Shown here in pieces: positions 25,292 through 37,501 of a DNA stretch of 64,000 nucleotides. The notes under the pieces are model-generated. The model did no database searches and was not told the origin of the DNA. It worked only from the letters and a program-made list of their open reading frames with translations. Origin of the DNA: Piliocolobus tephrosceles (Eukaryota > Chordata > Mammalia > Primates > Cercopithecidae); NCBI RefSeq assembly GCF_002776525.5, contig NC_045449.1, positions 367,545-431,544 on the forward strand. The letters run 5' to 3'. The first letter of the stretch is position 1. Each line of letters opens with the position of its first letter. The position numbers and the translations under genes are program-made.

Positions 25292-25310
25292 AAATAAAAT
25301 AAAATAACAT
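25183..25310. repeat. (AAAT)n microsatellite containing a 10-N gap
   Basis: More than 25 AAAT units surround an N run at 25231-25240. The real length is unknown because the gap lies inside the array. Confidence 0.95.
25231..25240. other. Assembly gap (10 N)
   Basis: Ten undetermined bases inside a tetranucleotide repeat. Confidence 0.99.
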
Positions 25311-26240
25311 AAATACCTTGCACAAAAACACTACACCTGCGTCTGGTTTTTGGTTGAAGACAACTCTGCTTACAGCCATTTAAACTGCTTATTTGTTGGC
25401 CAAAACACTTGGATGCAATTGAGGTGGACAGATACAGCCTCGGTGCATGACAAAGCCTTGTGGTGATGGCATTAGCTCGAGGTAATCAGTAGTAAGATGA
25501 TGATTTTTGTGGTATCTTGGTGAGAAACAATATGGTCTAATACCCAAGCAAGTATTTCACATTTGCACACTCCAAACTTTGGCTTCTTTACCTAACACGA
25601 GAGAAAAAAATCCTTAAAAACTTACAGGTCTTTTTAGAATGCAATTATTTCCAAGCTTAAATTGTCTTCTTAAGGGCTGCTGATATTTTAGAGACAGAGA
25701 CAGGAATAGTAAGAAAGGGAATCTACCAAGCTTAATCTTCAACAACCGTAAAAAAATTAAATTAGGTAATAGCATTAGATTCCTGATTCCACTGGCTTAA
25801 CAGTGGGCTCTGGGATGATGCTGTTGAGCTGAGTCACTATGATTCCAAGTCTTTTGGTCCTTTGTAGATGTGAAAAGCTAGTCAGCTAACTGAAGTTAAA
25901 AGTTTTACTCAAAATCATTCAGTGACAGACACAGAATCTGAGTTTTTGAACTAAATGCCCCTCATCTATTGCTAAGTCTATTGGGTTGATAACAGCACCT
26001 CACAATTACATAAAGGTGGGCCTCATTTTTAAAATGTAAGGTGTGATTGGAAATCATGGCAAACAGCAGATGTCAGTGAGGTGGACTGAGGATGTTCCTG
26101 GGCTCTACTCTCGCTGGCATAAAGCATCAAGAAAACAGGGAAGGTAGGAAGAAGTCACGGGCAGAACTGAAGAAGCAGGCACCATCTGAGGCAGGGTGAG
26201 CGCGGGCCACTCGCTCAGTGTCACCATCTGGGGTAGGGTG
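25311..26240. other. Unique intronic sequence
   Basis: No exon, RNA gene or clear repeat recognised. Confidence 0.55.
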
Positions 26241-26244
26241 AGTG

Positions 26245-26431
26245 TGGGCCAACCTCAGCCTCCCAAGTAGCTGGGTCTACAGGTGCGCATCACCACACCC
26301 AACTAATTTTTGTATTTTTTGTACAGATGGGGTTTTGCCATGTTGCCCTCAAACTCATGACCTGAAGCAATCCATCTGTCTCAGCCTCCCAAAGTGCTCG
26401 AATTACAGACGTGAGCCACCGTGCCTGGCTT
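26245..26431 (-). mobile_element. Alu, antisense, truncated
   Basis: It enters at 'cctcagcctcccaagtagct' and ends 'ccaccgtgcctggct'. The poly(T) end and most of the right monomer are missing. Confidence 0.92.
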
Positions 26432-26529
26432 CTATTAACATTCTGATGAAATGAGGGGAGTTGTGGACACCAAGGAGCTCCTAGCTCACTCATATGTGGC
26501 ACATACATTCCACATGTGGACCACGTTAG

Positions 26530-27500
26530 TACAGGAAAAGTGATTCATTCCTCCCCTCATCCACTCAACAAAGGGATATGCTGGGCCCTAGGAGTAGAGC
26601 AGTGAGAAAGACAGGCCAGCCTCAGCCCTCACGGAGATTAGAGTCTGCTGGGGGAGACAGCCTTCAATCCAACAGTCACACAAACAGTGAGAAGGGCCAT
26701 GAAGGAAAAGCGGTCATCATGGAAACGTGCAACAGAGGGCCGCAGGAGACTTCCCTAAAGAAAGGATGCCTGAGCCAGAGCTGAAGGATGCCTCAGAGTT
26801 AAATATGTGACGGGTGGGGGGCGGAGGGAACAGCATGTGTCTGCCACTCACTCAACAGTGATGTACTGGGCATCTACTCTGCTCCGGGCACTCTCGGGCG
26901 CACCAGGGATGCAAGTGAGGAAGACGGATTAGAGAGGTGGCGCTGCAGTGGTGAGAAGAAAACTCAGGGAGTGGGATGAGCTAGGGATGAGGGTGGGAAA
27001 GTGCTTCTACACAGGGTTGTCAGAAAAGGTCTCTGAGGAGAAGACGGCTGAGCTGAGTAAGAAGGAACTGCTCAGGCAAAACCCAAGGAAGGGTGTTCTC
27101 AGCAGGAAGACCTGGTGGAGATGCTGGAAAGCACTTGGTGAGTCTGAGGGACAGAAAGGAAGATGGGGGCCTAGGGTAAGAGGGGTGGCAGGAGCCCTGT
27201 CACGCAGCCTTTCGTGGGCCACGGTAAGGGTCGGTTTTCTTCTCACTGCAATTGGGCAGTCGCTGGTGGTTTTCAAGAGGGAAGGGATGTGATCTAATTT
27301 GGATTTTAAAAATAGTCCACTGCTGTGGGGGAATGGATTATAGTGACAGCAGGAAACCCAATTTAAGAGGCTGCTACAGTGTTCTGGGAAAGGGCTGATG
27401 GGGAACCGGACTAAGCTGGTGATGGAGGACAGAAAAAAGGGCATAGTTCAGAGGCAGAGCCAGGAGGCTTTGCTGAGAGTGAGAACAAGGGTGAGGGAAC
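26530..27500 (-). mobile_element. Ancient LINE (L2-like) sequence, antisense
   Basis: 'tactgggcatctactctgct', 'cagaaaaggtctctgaggag' and 'gaagggatgtgatctaattt' follow the order of a reversed old LINE. A 145-codon minus-strand frame across it is a by-product. The family call is tentative. Confidence 0.55.
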
Positions 27501-27564
27501 AAAAGGAGTGAAGGGACACCCACTTTCTGGTCCAAGCAACTGCACAGCTGATAGTGCCTTAACT

Positions 27565-27765
27565 GAGATGGGGCACCCTGGTGTAGTGGCAAGGCACAGG
27601 CTCCAGATCTGACAGACCTGGGTTCGAGTCCAGGTTCCACCACCATGGGGTATGCTGTTTAACTTCTAGCCTCAGTTCTCCTACCTGCGATGTGAAGGGA
27701 TAGGAATACCCACCTCGTATGGCTACCATGAGGATGGGATGAGGCGTGCACGGCAGGAGTGAGTG
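27565..27765 (+). mobile_element. MIR, sense, with tRNA-like head
   Basis: It includes the box-B-like 'gggttcgagtccaggttcca' from the tRNA-derived head, then 'aacttctagcctcagttctc' and a 'gaggatgggatgag' tail. Confidence 0.8.
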
Positions 27766-27766
27766 C

Positions 27767-28294
27767 CACAGTCACGTGCCACACCATCATGTTTCCACCC
27801 ATGACGGGCCACGGTACGACAGCAGTTCCACTAGATTATACTGGAGTCAGACGATGGGGCAGGCCACGGTCCGCAACCCCTGGGCCACCAGTCCATGGCC
27901 CATAAGGAAACTGAGCCACACATCACGAGGTGAGCAGTAGTGAGCAAGCATGACCGCCTGAGCTCTGCCTCCTGTCAGGTCTCAGGCAAACCCTGCTGTG
28001 AGCCGCTCATTTGAGGGGTCTAGGTTATGCACTCCTTATGAGAATCCAATGCCTGATGATCTGAGGTAGAACAGTTTCATCTTGAAACCATCCCCTGACC
28101 TCCCTCCCCTGAACGCCCATCCCCAGCCCCACCTGTGGAAAAACTGTCTTCCACAAAACCAGTCCCCGGTGCCAAAAAGGTTGGGGGCAGCTGGAGTAGG
28201 TTATAGCAGGCACACTCTAGGAGGTTTGCACAGAAACTAACGATGCATTTCTCAGAACATATTCCTGCCGTTAAGCAATGCGCGACTGAATATG
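27767..28294. mobile_element. DNA transposon fossil with inverted ends, split by another
   Basis: The left end reads 'acagtcacgtgccacaccat' and the right end 'gcaatgcgcgactgaatatg', whose reverse complement begins 'cagtcgcgcattgc'. These are related inverted termini. The middle was interrupted by a second element (27848-28190). Confidence 0.65.
27848..28190. mobile_element. hAT-like DNA transposon fossil, nested
   Basis: Blocks such as 'ggtgagcagtagtgagcaag', 'gaatccaatgcctgatgatc' and 'ccggtgccaaaaaggttggg' match a common non-autonomous hAT-type mammalian repeat. The direct repeat ctggagt at 27841-27847 and 28191-28197 may be its target-site duplication. Confidence 0.7.
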
Positions 28295-29470
28295 CACGGC
28301 AGCTTAACGTGCTGTTGGCACGCAGGGCGAGGCTCAGCAAGGGAGAGCTTTCAGCGGTAGTTAATAGGGTGAGCTAGGACATGAGGCACAACCGTTGTGC
28401 TTCTCTCAATACAGCAGCTCACAGAAGGGAGAGACGTGGGCACGGAGGGTTAAAAGTCTTGTCAAAAGAATTTCTATTAACCGTAAGCAGAACCTTGTCC
28501 CAACCATTTTGTCTCTTTGGGATCTCTCTAAGAAATGAAAGCAAAGGGCCCATCACCTTGGCACTTTCTAAGTGGAAAGGCACACTGAGCTGCTCCTTTC
28601 TTCCCCCGTCTACAACCACGCACGTACCGCCCACCTCCCTGTTGATTAAAGCTCCAAAACCCTAAGGTGTGGACATGCATTCCCGCGGTTCGAGGGCCAC
28701 ATGACTGCTCGGATTAACTTGCTAAGACGAAAGACAAGTCCTTCCAGGGAGCGATCATTGCGTAACGCAGCCGTCTGTGCTGAGAGCCATACAGATCACG
28801 CTTCTCAGGCTCGCTCTGCAGCGGTCACAGGCCACAGAGAATTACAACTTGGGGTTTCGATTGTCAGTAACTCAATGACATATTTCACTAACTCTGAGGC
28901 TGCTAAACAAAGCCAAAAATTTTCCAAGACGTGAATGACTTTCCAATTTTGAAAGAATTCATTCTTTTTGCTATGATGACAGTTGATTTCAAGCCAATAC
29001 AGGAAAGCAAAATTCTTTATATAGCAAGTTAATTCCTACTGATTAAATCACAGGGGATTCCCAGCACCTTCAAAACAGTTCAGGCCACAGGACAGTCAGG
29101 CTGTCTAATTCACTGTCAGGAAGGGAAAGTGTGGCTTCAGTCAGCTGTACACCCGTATCTCATCTGCCTACACAAATCCCTGTGTGAGGCCCTAGCTGGA
29201 CACGTCAAATTATCAAACAAGGAACTCTGAAATTTAAGACTCTCTTCCTTTCCCTAGAGCAGAAAGCTTTCACTTGTGAGATGAAAGTTCCTCAATTTCT
29301 GCATTTCTCATTCCATAAATGCTTTACTCCAGCCTGATTCCTAATTTGTCCTTAAAGAGATAACTGGGGGACTTTGGTTGACAGTCAAGATTGCAAGCCC
29401 AGGGGTACACACATCTGGTGTCCACCATTTCTGGGGCCACGCTCTTGCTACTGCCATGTTCACTTCTTAC
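28295..29470. other. Unique intronic sequence
   Basis: No exon, RNA gene or clear repeat recognised. Reading frames up to 94 codons show no domain. Confidence 0.55.
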
Positions 29471-29479
29471 ATTGTGACA

Positions 29480-29610
29480 GTTATGTGTAGATTTCTTTCT
29501 CCTACTAGATCCTAAGTGCCTTCCCGATTCAATTTCTCATCTTTTCCAAAGCCCTGTACAAAGAGGGAGCTTGAAAAGTATCTGTGGGTGAATGCTGATA
29601 AGATGAAAGG
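29480..29610 (+). mobile_element. L2 3' fragment, sense
   Basis: 'ctcctactagatcctaagtg' and 'ttgaaaagtatctgtgggtg' resemble the L2 end. Confidence 0.5.
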
Positions 29611-29839
29611 CCCTCAGTACAATCCTCTTCAGAAACATGGGCAACACTTTCTATTTTCTGTAAACAAAACAAAAAGCCTGTGTGTATGTGTGCAAGCATG
29701 CTTGCAGAAGAGTCAACAATACACCCCAAAGTATTAAACGGTGTGGACACCTCTAGGGGGAGGGATATACAGTAGTTAAGAAGAGATGTTTATTTAAAAT
29801 ATTTTTTTCTATTGAGTTTTTAATAGGCATGTATAGCTC

Positions 29840-30137
29840 CTTTTTCTTTTTCTTTTTTTGAGACACAGCCTCACTCTTCCATCCAGGATGAAGTGCAGTG
29901 GTGCAGTCACAGTTCACTGCAGTCTGGAACTCCTGGACTGAGGTGACTCTTGCACCTCAGCCTCCCAATAGCTGAGAATGCAGGTGCACACCACCATGCC
30001 CTGCTCATTAAAAATTTTTTTTGTAGAGACAGGGTCTTCGTGGCCCAGGCTGGTCTCAAACTCCTGGCCATAAGAGATCCGCCCGCCTCGGCCTCCCAAA
30101 GTGCTGGGATTTTAGGCATGAACCATTAGGCCTGGCC
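29840..30137 (-). mobile_element. Alu, antisense, old (J-like)
   Basis: A T-rich start, 'gagacacagcctcactcttc', and an end at 'accattaggcctggccc'. The many differences suggest an old copy. Confidence 0.93.
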
Positions 30138-30148
30138 CACTGCTCAAT

Positions 30149-30168
30149 TTTTTTTTTTTTTTTTTTTG
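30149..30168. repeat. Poly(T) tract
   Basis: About nineteen T, possibly the reversed tail of the L1 fragment that follows. Confidence 0.8.
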
Positions 30169-30740
30169 TAGACAGAATATTTATCTGAAGAGAAAAGATG
30201 ATTTATAACTAAACTCATACACTATTTTCTAAAGCCCTTACTTCTAAATTGTGATAAAATTCAACATTTTAAAGTGATTTACTATTCAGTGGTTTTTGGA
30301 CATTCACAAGGTTGTGCAACCATCACCACCAATTCCAGAACATTTTTCACCCCCAAAAGCAGCCCCTACCTGTTTCTGGGAAGCTGTTACTTCCCAGTCT
30401 TCCCTTCCCAGCCCCACCTGCCTCTATGGATTTGCCTCTTTGGATATTTCATGTAGATGGAATCATACAATGTGTGACGTCTGTGTCTGGTTTCTTTCAC
30501 TCGGCACGGTATGTTCAAGGTTCACCCAGCTTAGGGCACACATCAGCACTTCATTCCTTGTATGACTGAATAATATTCCACTGTACGGAGAGACCACGTT
30601 TTGGTTATTCCTTGTCTGTTGATGTTTCTACCTTTTGGCTATTGGGAATAGTGCTGCCATGAACATTTGTGTAGGACGTACGAACATATGTTTTTAATTC
30701 CCTTGGGCATATACTTAGAAGCAGAAATGTGTAATTAAAA
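30169..30740 (-). mobile_element. Old L1 3' end, antisense
   Basis: 'aatattccactgtacggaga', 'cacaaggttgtgcaaccatc' and 'gtagatggaatcatacaatg' are reversed L1M sequence. Confidence 0.85.
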
Positions 30741-31039
30741 ATAAAAGAATTCGGATTGCTTTGCTTTTTCTATTTGGCAGAGCTACCCCTTCATATCAGG
30801 CATGGCACATTAACACTGTGAGATGCACTGAAACAAGGAGGGACTACTGCGTCTCGATCTTAATTACATTTGGAAGAACAGAAAGGGAGATGAACAGAAA
30901 GAAGTTTAAAGCAGAGGCTGAAACTTGAAAATGCTCACAACTTGACTGGATAATTCCACTAGTATCGTAAGAAAATCATCTCACTCCTTTGGGTAAGAGA
31001 CAGCAAAGAGGAGAGAAGAGAGAAGAGAAAAGACAAAAA

Positions 31040-32160
31040 AAAAAAAAAAGAATCTCAATAGTATATAAAATTAGTAGACAAAAATATTCATATAGCCCTA
31101 TTTATAAAAGTGAGAAACAACTAAGGGTCTCTTGAGAAAAGAATAATTAGGGGAAATCACTGAATATCTACAGAATAAACTCTTTCTGTAGTTGAGAAAG
31201 AATTTAAGCTGTGACATATGAAGCATATTTTCGTATGTGTGTGTGAATTAACACAGAAATTAACTCAAAATGGATCAAAGATATAACTCAAAATGGATGG
31301 AAGATATAAATGTAGCAGCTGAAACTATAAAACTCTTAGGAGGAAACCTAGGTAAGTCTTTGTAGCCTTGGATTACGTAATAGTTTCTTGGATATGACAC
31401 TAAAACACAAGCAAGAACAAAAAGATAATTAACCTTCATCAAAACTGAAATCCTGTGAAATGACTATCTAGAGAGTGAAAACAACCCACAGATGGCAGAA
31501 AGCATTTGTAAATCATATGTCTGATATATGACAGAATATATAAAGAAGTTAGAAAGGCAGGGCACAGTGGTTCATGCCTGTAATCCCAGCACTATGGAAG
31601 CCGTATTCACGCAGTGAAAACCTGCACAGATACTCGCAGTAGTATTCACGCAGTGAAAAGGCAGAAACCACCCGAATGTCCACCGGCTGATGAAGAGACA
31701 ACAGTATGTGCATCACCCACACAATGGTGCACTATTCAGCCATCAAAATACAGCGCTGACACACGCCACAACATGGGTAAGGCTTGCAGACACAAAAACC
31801 AGGCATTGTAGCATGCCTGCTAGCATTGTAGCATTTATGTGAAGTGTCCAAAACAGGCATCCATAAAGACAAAAGTCGATTCGTAATTGCCCAGGGCTGG
31901 GGAAAGAGAACCTGAAGGTCCTGCCTGCTAAGGACGGATTTCCTCTGGGGTAACAGAAATGTTCTGGACTTGCACAGCTGGGATCATGGCACCATCTTGT
32001 GAATATATGAAAACCAACTGAACTGTATACTTTAAACGATAAATTTCATGTGACATTTTGTGACATGAGTTATATCTCAATTTTAAATACAAAATAAGCA
32101 GAGAAAAATGTATTTAAAGAATATAATTTCAACTGTGTAAAATGCATAGAAAGAATATAC
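31040..32160 (+). mobile_element. Old L1 (L1M) 3' region, sense, with an Alu fragment
   Basis: 'aaaactcttaggaggaaacc', 'acaatggtgcactattcagc' and 'gggatcatggcaccatcttg' follow L1M order. 31557-31600 is a piece of Alu start ('cacagtggttcatgcctgta'). No intact frame remains. Confidence 0.75.
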
Positions 32161-34460
32161 CCAAATCCTCATCTCTGATTTGGATGACTTTTTTTCCTGC
32201 TTCTCTATTCTCGCCTATACTTTCCAAATTTTCTATCCTGACCCTGTATTATTCTCTTCTCAGAAACAAAAGTTAACCGTCCCTCAGGATATTATTCAAA
32301 CAGAAGAATACATTTCTTTAGCACCAGTAAAGTATCCATAAAATATTTTCCAACGCTGAAGGGAGTGCATCAGGTGGGGGAAGCTGTTGCTGTCAGAGAC
32401 AGACATCCTCAAGCTGTGGCAGAGCTGGGAAACCTGCCCCCTTCCTTACACAGTCTCCCTCATGCAGGTATTAAGCTGCCAGAAGACCAAGGTGTAGAGT
32501 GAGACATGCCGGGTGGGCTTTCATGAGTCGTGAGCCTTTTACATACGCTCTTATGCTCAAATTGCACGGCTGACAATTATACCCACCTAAGTATACATGT
32601 ATATTAAAATGACCCCATAAGCCAAAGGACAAGTCTATTTCAAAAGGCAACGTATGCAATGGTCAAAAGGAAGGGAAATCCAGTTGCATAAAATGGGAAA
32701 ATTTTTAATTTTATTTAAAAAAAAAGAAAAAACCTCCAGTGAAGCAGTTATAAAAACCTAATCCGATCTACTCTGTTTTCAGCAGAAGGCTGAATGTAAT
32801 TTGTTCACCTTGAATCTAATCATCAAGTCACTAATAATGCATACGGATACAGTTACGTCATAGTCAGACATTCTCTTTTAATTTCAAGGCATTTTAGTTT
32901 ACAGACTATCTTGAATTCCTCCTAAAGGGTCAGAAGTTGAGGCAACTGGGAAAAGCATAGGCAGCTCACCTCCTCAAGTAATAGTTACAGCACAGGACAT
33001 CGTAAAACTGGTTAAGTATGGTAAAAGCAACAAACCCTGTCCCTGAGGCTCTTTCAGTCTAAAGTTCTATCAGATGTTGAAGTCACAGCTCTTGAAAAAG
33101 AGCAAAAGATGATGCATCCCACGGATGGGTCAGGAGGAGCTGAGCTGTGGTGGGTCTTCCTGGCGAGCCGGCCACACCCTCAAGCTCATCCTCACTGTTT
33201 TACCGTCTCCAAGGACTGGAGAGGTCCTGACTGATACAGTGAGGGCGGCGGTGGGGGCAGCGTGGGGATGAGGTATGGCCTAGGGAGGGGCAGCAAGGGA
33301 GAGTCTCTGGACGTTTTGGCTCCTTAGCTGACATCACCTGTTTCGTGGCACCTTTCTGAGGAATTCAGCAACTTTCTATAAAATCCGGCATATATCAAAA
33401 CGTATCAAGATATACCTTGGTTCATTTCATAATTTATTCTGGTATTTTGAAACAAAATGGTAGCCAAAAAGGAGTTTCCAAAGAGTGTATCCTGAAAGCG
33501 AGGTAGCATGGGGAAGGGACCAGGGGCCAGGGAGCAGCAAATCTCCAGGCAGGGCACGCAGCAGCTAGACCGGGGGTCAGGACAGCTGGAACTCCCGGCC
33601 TTGCCCAGACAGCCCCTTCCTGCTGCTTTGTGTTGGGAACATGGTCAGTAGCCACGATTAATTCACCAGGGTCCCTGCCACTGAGGGTCGCAGAATAAAG
33701 GTGAAGAAGGTTGTGCAAGGCCCACAATGAGATGATGATGGGGACCAGGCCCAGTGTGAACATCACCTAGAGCGACACCCTTCACGTCTCCTCACAGCAG
33801 AGCTGCAGTGAACCGATCCCTCAAGGCCCAGCCCACCTGGTTGAAGTGGCCACAGGGCTTCTGTTGCCTCCTAGAAACTTATCTTTAAGGGAAAATCCTT
33901 GAAGGATATGAGACAGCCTTTGTCACGATTTGGAATGCAGAGTAACTGCCAGGTCGTGATACCTGGCACAAAGAATAGGGTCTGGAGAACGAGGTTGAAT
34001 TAAAGAAGTTGAAGGGTCTAGAGGAGTCTGTGGCGAGGAGAGCTGAGAGCTGACTCAATAGAGAGGGAAAGAAAGAACTCATGGTACTCCTCAGGCTTTC
34101 CCGGCTACGGATTTATAACCTGACACTCTGCAAACTTGATAGGAGACGAGAGCAACTGAACAATGAAGAGGGGATGACTTACAGACCGGTTCTGCCAAAA
34201 CATTTCAAATATGAACACCAAAAAGGAAGGAGCTGGGGAAAAAGGCTCAAGTGTTCCTAACTGACCCCTGACCACCACCCCAGAGCACCGCCTCGGCCAG
34301 GAGACACCGGGCTCCAGTCCAGGAGCTTGGCTCTGGCTAAGTGAGTTCAGGCCTGAGCCACCAGTACCCCCAGCCCTGTCGTCCCAGGACAGAAGGTGGC
34401 TGACAGTTGGCCAAAGGCCGCTCTGACAGGCCTGTACCTGTGTTTTTCAATAAAGCATTG
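32161..34460. other. Unique intronic sequence
   Basis: No VPS53 exon, RNA gene or clear repeat recognised. A 110-codon minus-strand frame (33434-33766) has no recognisable domain. Confidence 0.5.
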
Positions 34461-35150
34461 TCTTTGTGAACTTGAGTAAGCTCCTTCAGTTTTTCATGGT
34501 CTCTACGTGGTTACCCTGTTCAGCAGCCTCAGCCTATCCAGGAGGGCCTTCCCCGCCCTCGTTCCCTGCCCTTGTTCCCTTCGCAGTTTTGGCCTTTGGG
34601 GGATTTTTCCTCAGACAGGTCCTGGGACAGACCCAGGTTCACAGGCTACCCTGGTCCTCAGATGCAACAGGGCCATTTGTTCCTCCGTGGTCCTATAGCT
34701 CCCTAAATGTAAAAGAAAAATCACCAGGACGTAGGGCCCAGCCAGAGAGGGTGAAGAATGGCTCAAAACAAGGGCTTGGCATGAATGTCATTCAAGCATC
34801 CTTCACTGGGACCTATTTCCCATCCAGTTATCTGGATTACCAGCTCACAGAGCCTGTCGTGATGCTCTCCGGACCCTGCCCAGCCAGAGGCCATGGGAGC
34901 TCAGGGGGCTACTACCAGGTGGGGCCTGTGCTCAATGCTGAAACCTCATGCTTGTCCCCTGGCAGACCTCTGCAGGGCTGAATCTGTGCCACACATATCT
35001 GTGCTTGAAACCAGGCAGAAGCATGGCTTGGGAAGGTCCGAGAGGAGAGCCAGCAAGAGGAAATCAGGAGGTTGCTAAAGCCAGCCTCATACTTCTCAGG
35101 AGAAACACACGATTCCTTCAATGGGATCTCTGTTCCCTACTTCCTTTTCT
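34461..35150. other. Unique, GC-richer intronic sequence with a 171-codon open frame
   Basis: The + strand frame at 34466-34981 is the longest without Ns or obvious repeats, but it shows no domain, and its start lies in MIR-like text. It is treated as chance. Confidence 0.5.
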
Positions 35151-35151
35151 T

Positions 35152-35320
35152 TTTCTTTTTTTTTTTTTTTTGAGATAGTCTCACTTTGTCACCCAGGCTG
35201 TAATGCAGTAGTGCAATCTCAATTCATTGCAACCTCTGCCTCCTGGGCTAAAGCGATCCTCCTGTCTCAGCCTCTCAGGTAGCTGGGACTACAGGGGTAC
35301 ACCATCATGCCCTGCTAAAA
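35152..35320 (-). mobile_element. Alu, antisense, truncated and expanded
   Basis: Poly(T) and 'gagatagtctcactttgtca' start an antisense Alu that passes into a tandem repeat built from its own middle part. Confidence 0.93.
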
Positions 35321-35635
35321 TTTCCCAGGTAGCTGGGACTACAGGCATACACCATCATGCCCTGCTAAAATTTCCCAGGTAGCTGAGACTACAGGCATGC
35401 CCCACCACGCCCTGTTAATGTCTCCCGGGTAGCTGGGACTACGGGCGTGCACCACCATGCCCCGCTAATNNNNNNNNNNTCCCGGGTAGCTGGGACTACG
35501 GGCGTGCACCACCATGCCCCGCTAATATTTCCCGGGTAGCTGGGACTACGGGCGTGCACCACTACGCCCCGCTAATATTTCCTGGGTAGCTGGGACTATG
35601 GGCGTGCACCACCATGCCCCGCTAATACTTCCTTT
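35281..35635 (-). repeat. 50-bp VNTR derived from Alu sequence, seven or more copies
   Basis: 'agctgggact' (or agctgagact) starts units at 35281, 35331, 35381, 35431, 35488, 35538 and 35588. The period is 50 bp except across the N run. Units join the Alu 'gggactacaggcgtgcacca' segment to 'atatttcccgggt'. Confidence 0.95.
35470..35479. other. Assembly gap (10 N)
   Basis: Ten undetermined bases inside the 50-bp VNTR. The spacing of units across it (57 bp) is not a whole unit. Confidence 0.99.
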
Positions 35636-35639
35636 TCTG

Positions 35640-36030
35640 ACCTGCACTTTCTTTAAGGCTATTTTCATCTGGTTTGTGACCGTTTTTCCCCTTGTTACTA
35701 AAAAGAAATCAATATTGAACATTAGTCGGCAAGCAGAGAAGTATACATATTTTTGATGTGCCAACTAGGAAGAGTGTTTTGTCGTTTCAGTCGCATTTTA
35801 TTTTACCAAAGTCATGAGTGAGCCCACGTAGGCAGGACCTTGTGGTCTGGCCTCAAAATTGGGTTGCTGCCACAATCACTCTGCAGTCCATTGCCTGAAA
35901 GACCAGCGTGATTCACCTGCTCCACCTACTCTGAGGCTGGTCTCGTGGGACAAAGAGATAATCCCACTGAAGTCTCAGGGTTTTAGGACCAGAAGGGTAG
36001 GAGCTAGAGAAGGTGGCAGAGGTGAAGGGT
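35640..36030. other. Unique intronic sequence
   Basis: No gene or repeat recognised. Confidence 0.5.
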
Positions 36031-36039
36031 GAACAAGTG

Positions 36040-36245
36040 AGTGGGACTCCAGGTCCAAGTCCCAGCCTGGCCCCTGCTTCAATCACAGTAGCTCAGTTTC
36101 ATGTTTTTACACATTAGCTCCGTGGCCTAGGGTAAGTTTCAAATGAGTATAGCACCTACTTCCTATGGCTGATGAAGCAGAGTGACTGACTGTAGGTAAA
36201 CACACCTAGCATAGTGTGGGTCACCAAGTGGATGTTCAAAGCATG
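36040..36245 (+). mobile_element. MIR, sense
   Basis: 'agctccgtggcctagggtaa' and 'gtagctcagtttcatg' resemble the MIR core, followed by a typical 'gcatagtgtgggtcaccaag' tail. Confidence 0.6.
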
Positions 36246-36276
36246 GTAGCTATTGTGTTCGGATTCTACATTCGAT

Positions 36277-36497
36277 TTTTTTTTTTTTTTTTTTTTTTGA
36301 GATGGAGTCTTGCCCTGTCACCCAGGCTGGAATGCAGTGGTGCAATCTTGGCAGGCACCCACCACCATGCCTGGCTAATTTTTTGTAGTTTTAGTCGTGA
36401 CAGCCACACTGCTCTCAAACTCCTGACCATAAGTGATCTTCCCACCTCAGCCTCTCAAAGTGCTGGGATTATAGGCATGAGCCACCGCACTCGGCCT
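36277..36497 (-). mobile_element. Alu, antisense, internally deleted
   Basis: T23 start, 'gagatggagtcttgccctgt', a deletion near 36353, and an end at 'ccaccgcactcggcc'. 'tctacattcgatttt' and 'tctacattagatttt' flank it as the target-site duplication. Confidence 0.94.
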
Positions 36498-36539
36498 CTA
36501 CATTAGATTTTGTTACAAGAAAGGATTTGGAAATCACTG

Positions 36540-37498
36540 TTTTGGCCCATCTCTCGTTTTAAAACAACTGAAAAATAACTTTGTTAAAGTACACATAAAG
36601 TATGTAAATGCATTTGTATAAGAAAATTTCCAAAAAACTATACCAGAGTAAATGGAAAAAAATACTTCCTTGCTTCTCTACCTACTCTCACTCCAACTTC
36701 CTTCCTGAGAGACATCCACTGTTACCATTTCCAGACCTCTTTCTTACACATTTACGCACATAAACACGCTTTTTACTTTTTCCATAAAAGACATTATACC
36801 TCCCAAAGTGCTGGGATGACAGGCGTGAGCTGCCACATCCGGCCCCCATTCCACCACTTTTAAACTGTGTGTAGCATCTCACGGCATGGATGCACCGTAA
36901 ATTATTTAACCATTCGTCAATAATAAACATTATAGACATATCCAAGTCTTTTGCTTTTAAGGTTGAGTTCACCTCTTTCTTTGTGCATCTTCCTCTACAT
37001 GTATGGATTTTTTTAGACTTCTGGTTTAGAGGTAACACTGTTGCTTGATAGGACACGCATATTTACATTTCTGAAAGTTCTGATAATGACAATTTATGCA
37101 CCAAAAAGGTATCAAGCTGTATACTACCACTAAAATCCTGTACTGTTAGTCTTGTAATTTTTTTCTTTTTGTAAACCTGATGTAGGAAAAATATCCTGTT
37201 TTGTTTTCTTTCATGTTTATTAGCCAACTGAATTTCTTCAGTGAATCATCTGTTTGACTCTGTATTCATTTTTCAAATGGGTTACTTGTCTTTTCCTTAC
37301 TGATTTTTAGGAGTTCTTTATATGTGCTAGATATTAATCGTTTGTGTCATACAGCTTAAACTGTTTTTTAATCCCTTGATTATGTTTCTGGTCTCTTTTT
37401 CCAAAAGAATTTTGTTCTCTTTATGTTGTCAAACCTTTCAGCACTTTTCTTCATGGCTTTTGGGTTTTATGGAGTCTCCCTAATATTCTGTTATTAAA
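36540..37498 (-). mobile_element. Old L1 fragments, antisense
   Basis: 37190-37498 is a clear reversed L1 ('aggagttctttatatgtgct'). 36540-37060 looks like related old LINE sequence but is less certain. Confidence 0.65.
36797..36846 (-). mobile_element. Alu fragment, antisense
   Basis: Only 'acctcccaaagtgctgggat' to 'cacatccggcccc' remains, inside older sequence. Confidence 0.85.
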
Positions 37499-37501
37499 TG
37501 A

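Noticed and set aside
27007..27444. 145-codon frame (-)
   Set aside because: It lies in antisense ancient LINE-like sequence and does not match VPS53 or any domain I recognise.
27605..27645. tRNA-like box B sequence 'gggttcgagtccaggttcca'
   Set aside because: It is the tRNA-derived head of a MIR SINE; no cloverleaf can be drawn around it.
34466..34981. 171-codon frame (+), the longest outside repeats and gaps
   Set aside because: No recognisable domain or signal of selection, and it is antisense to VPS53. A chance open frame is the simplest view; lack of conservation in other primates would confirm this.
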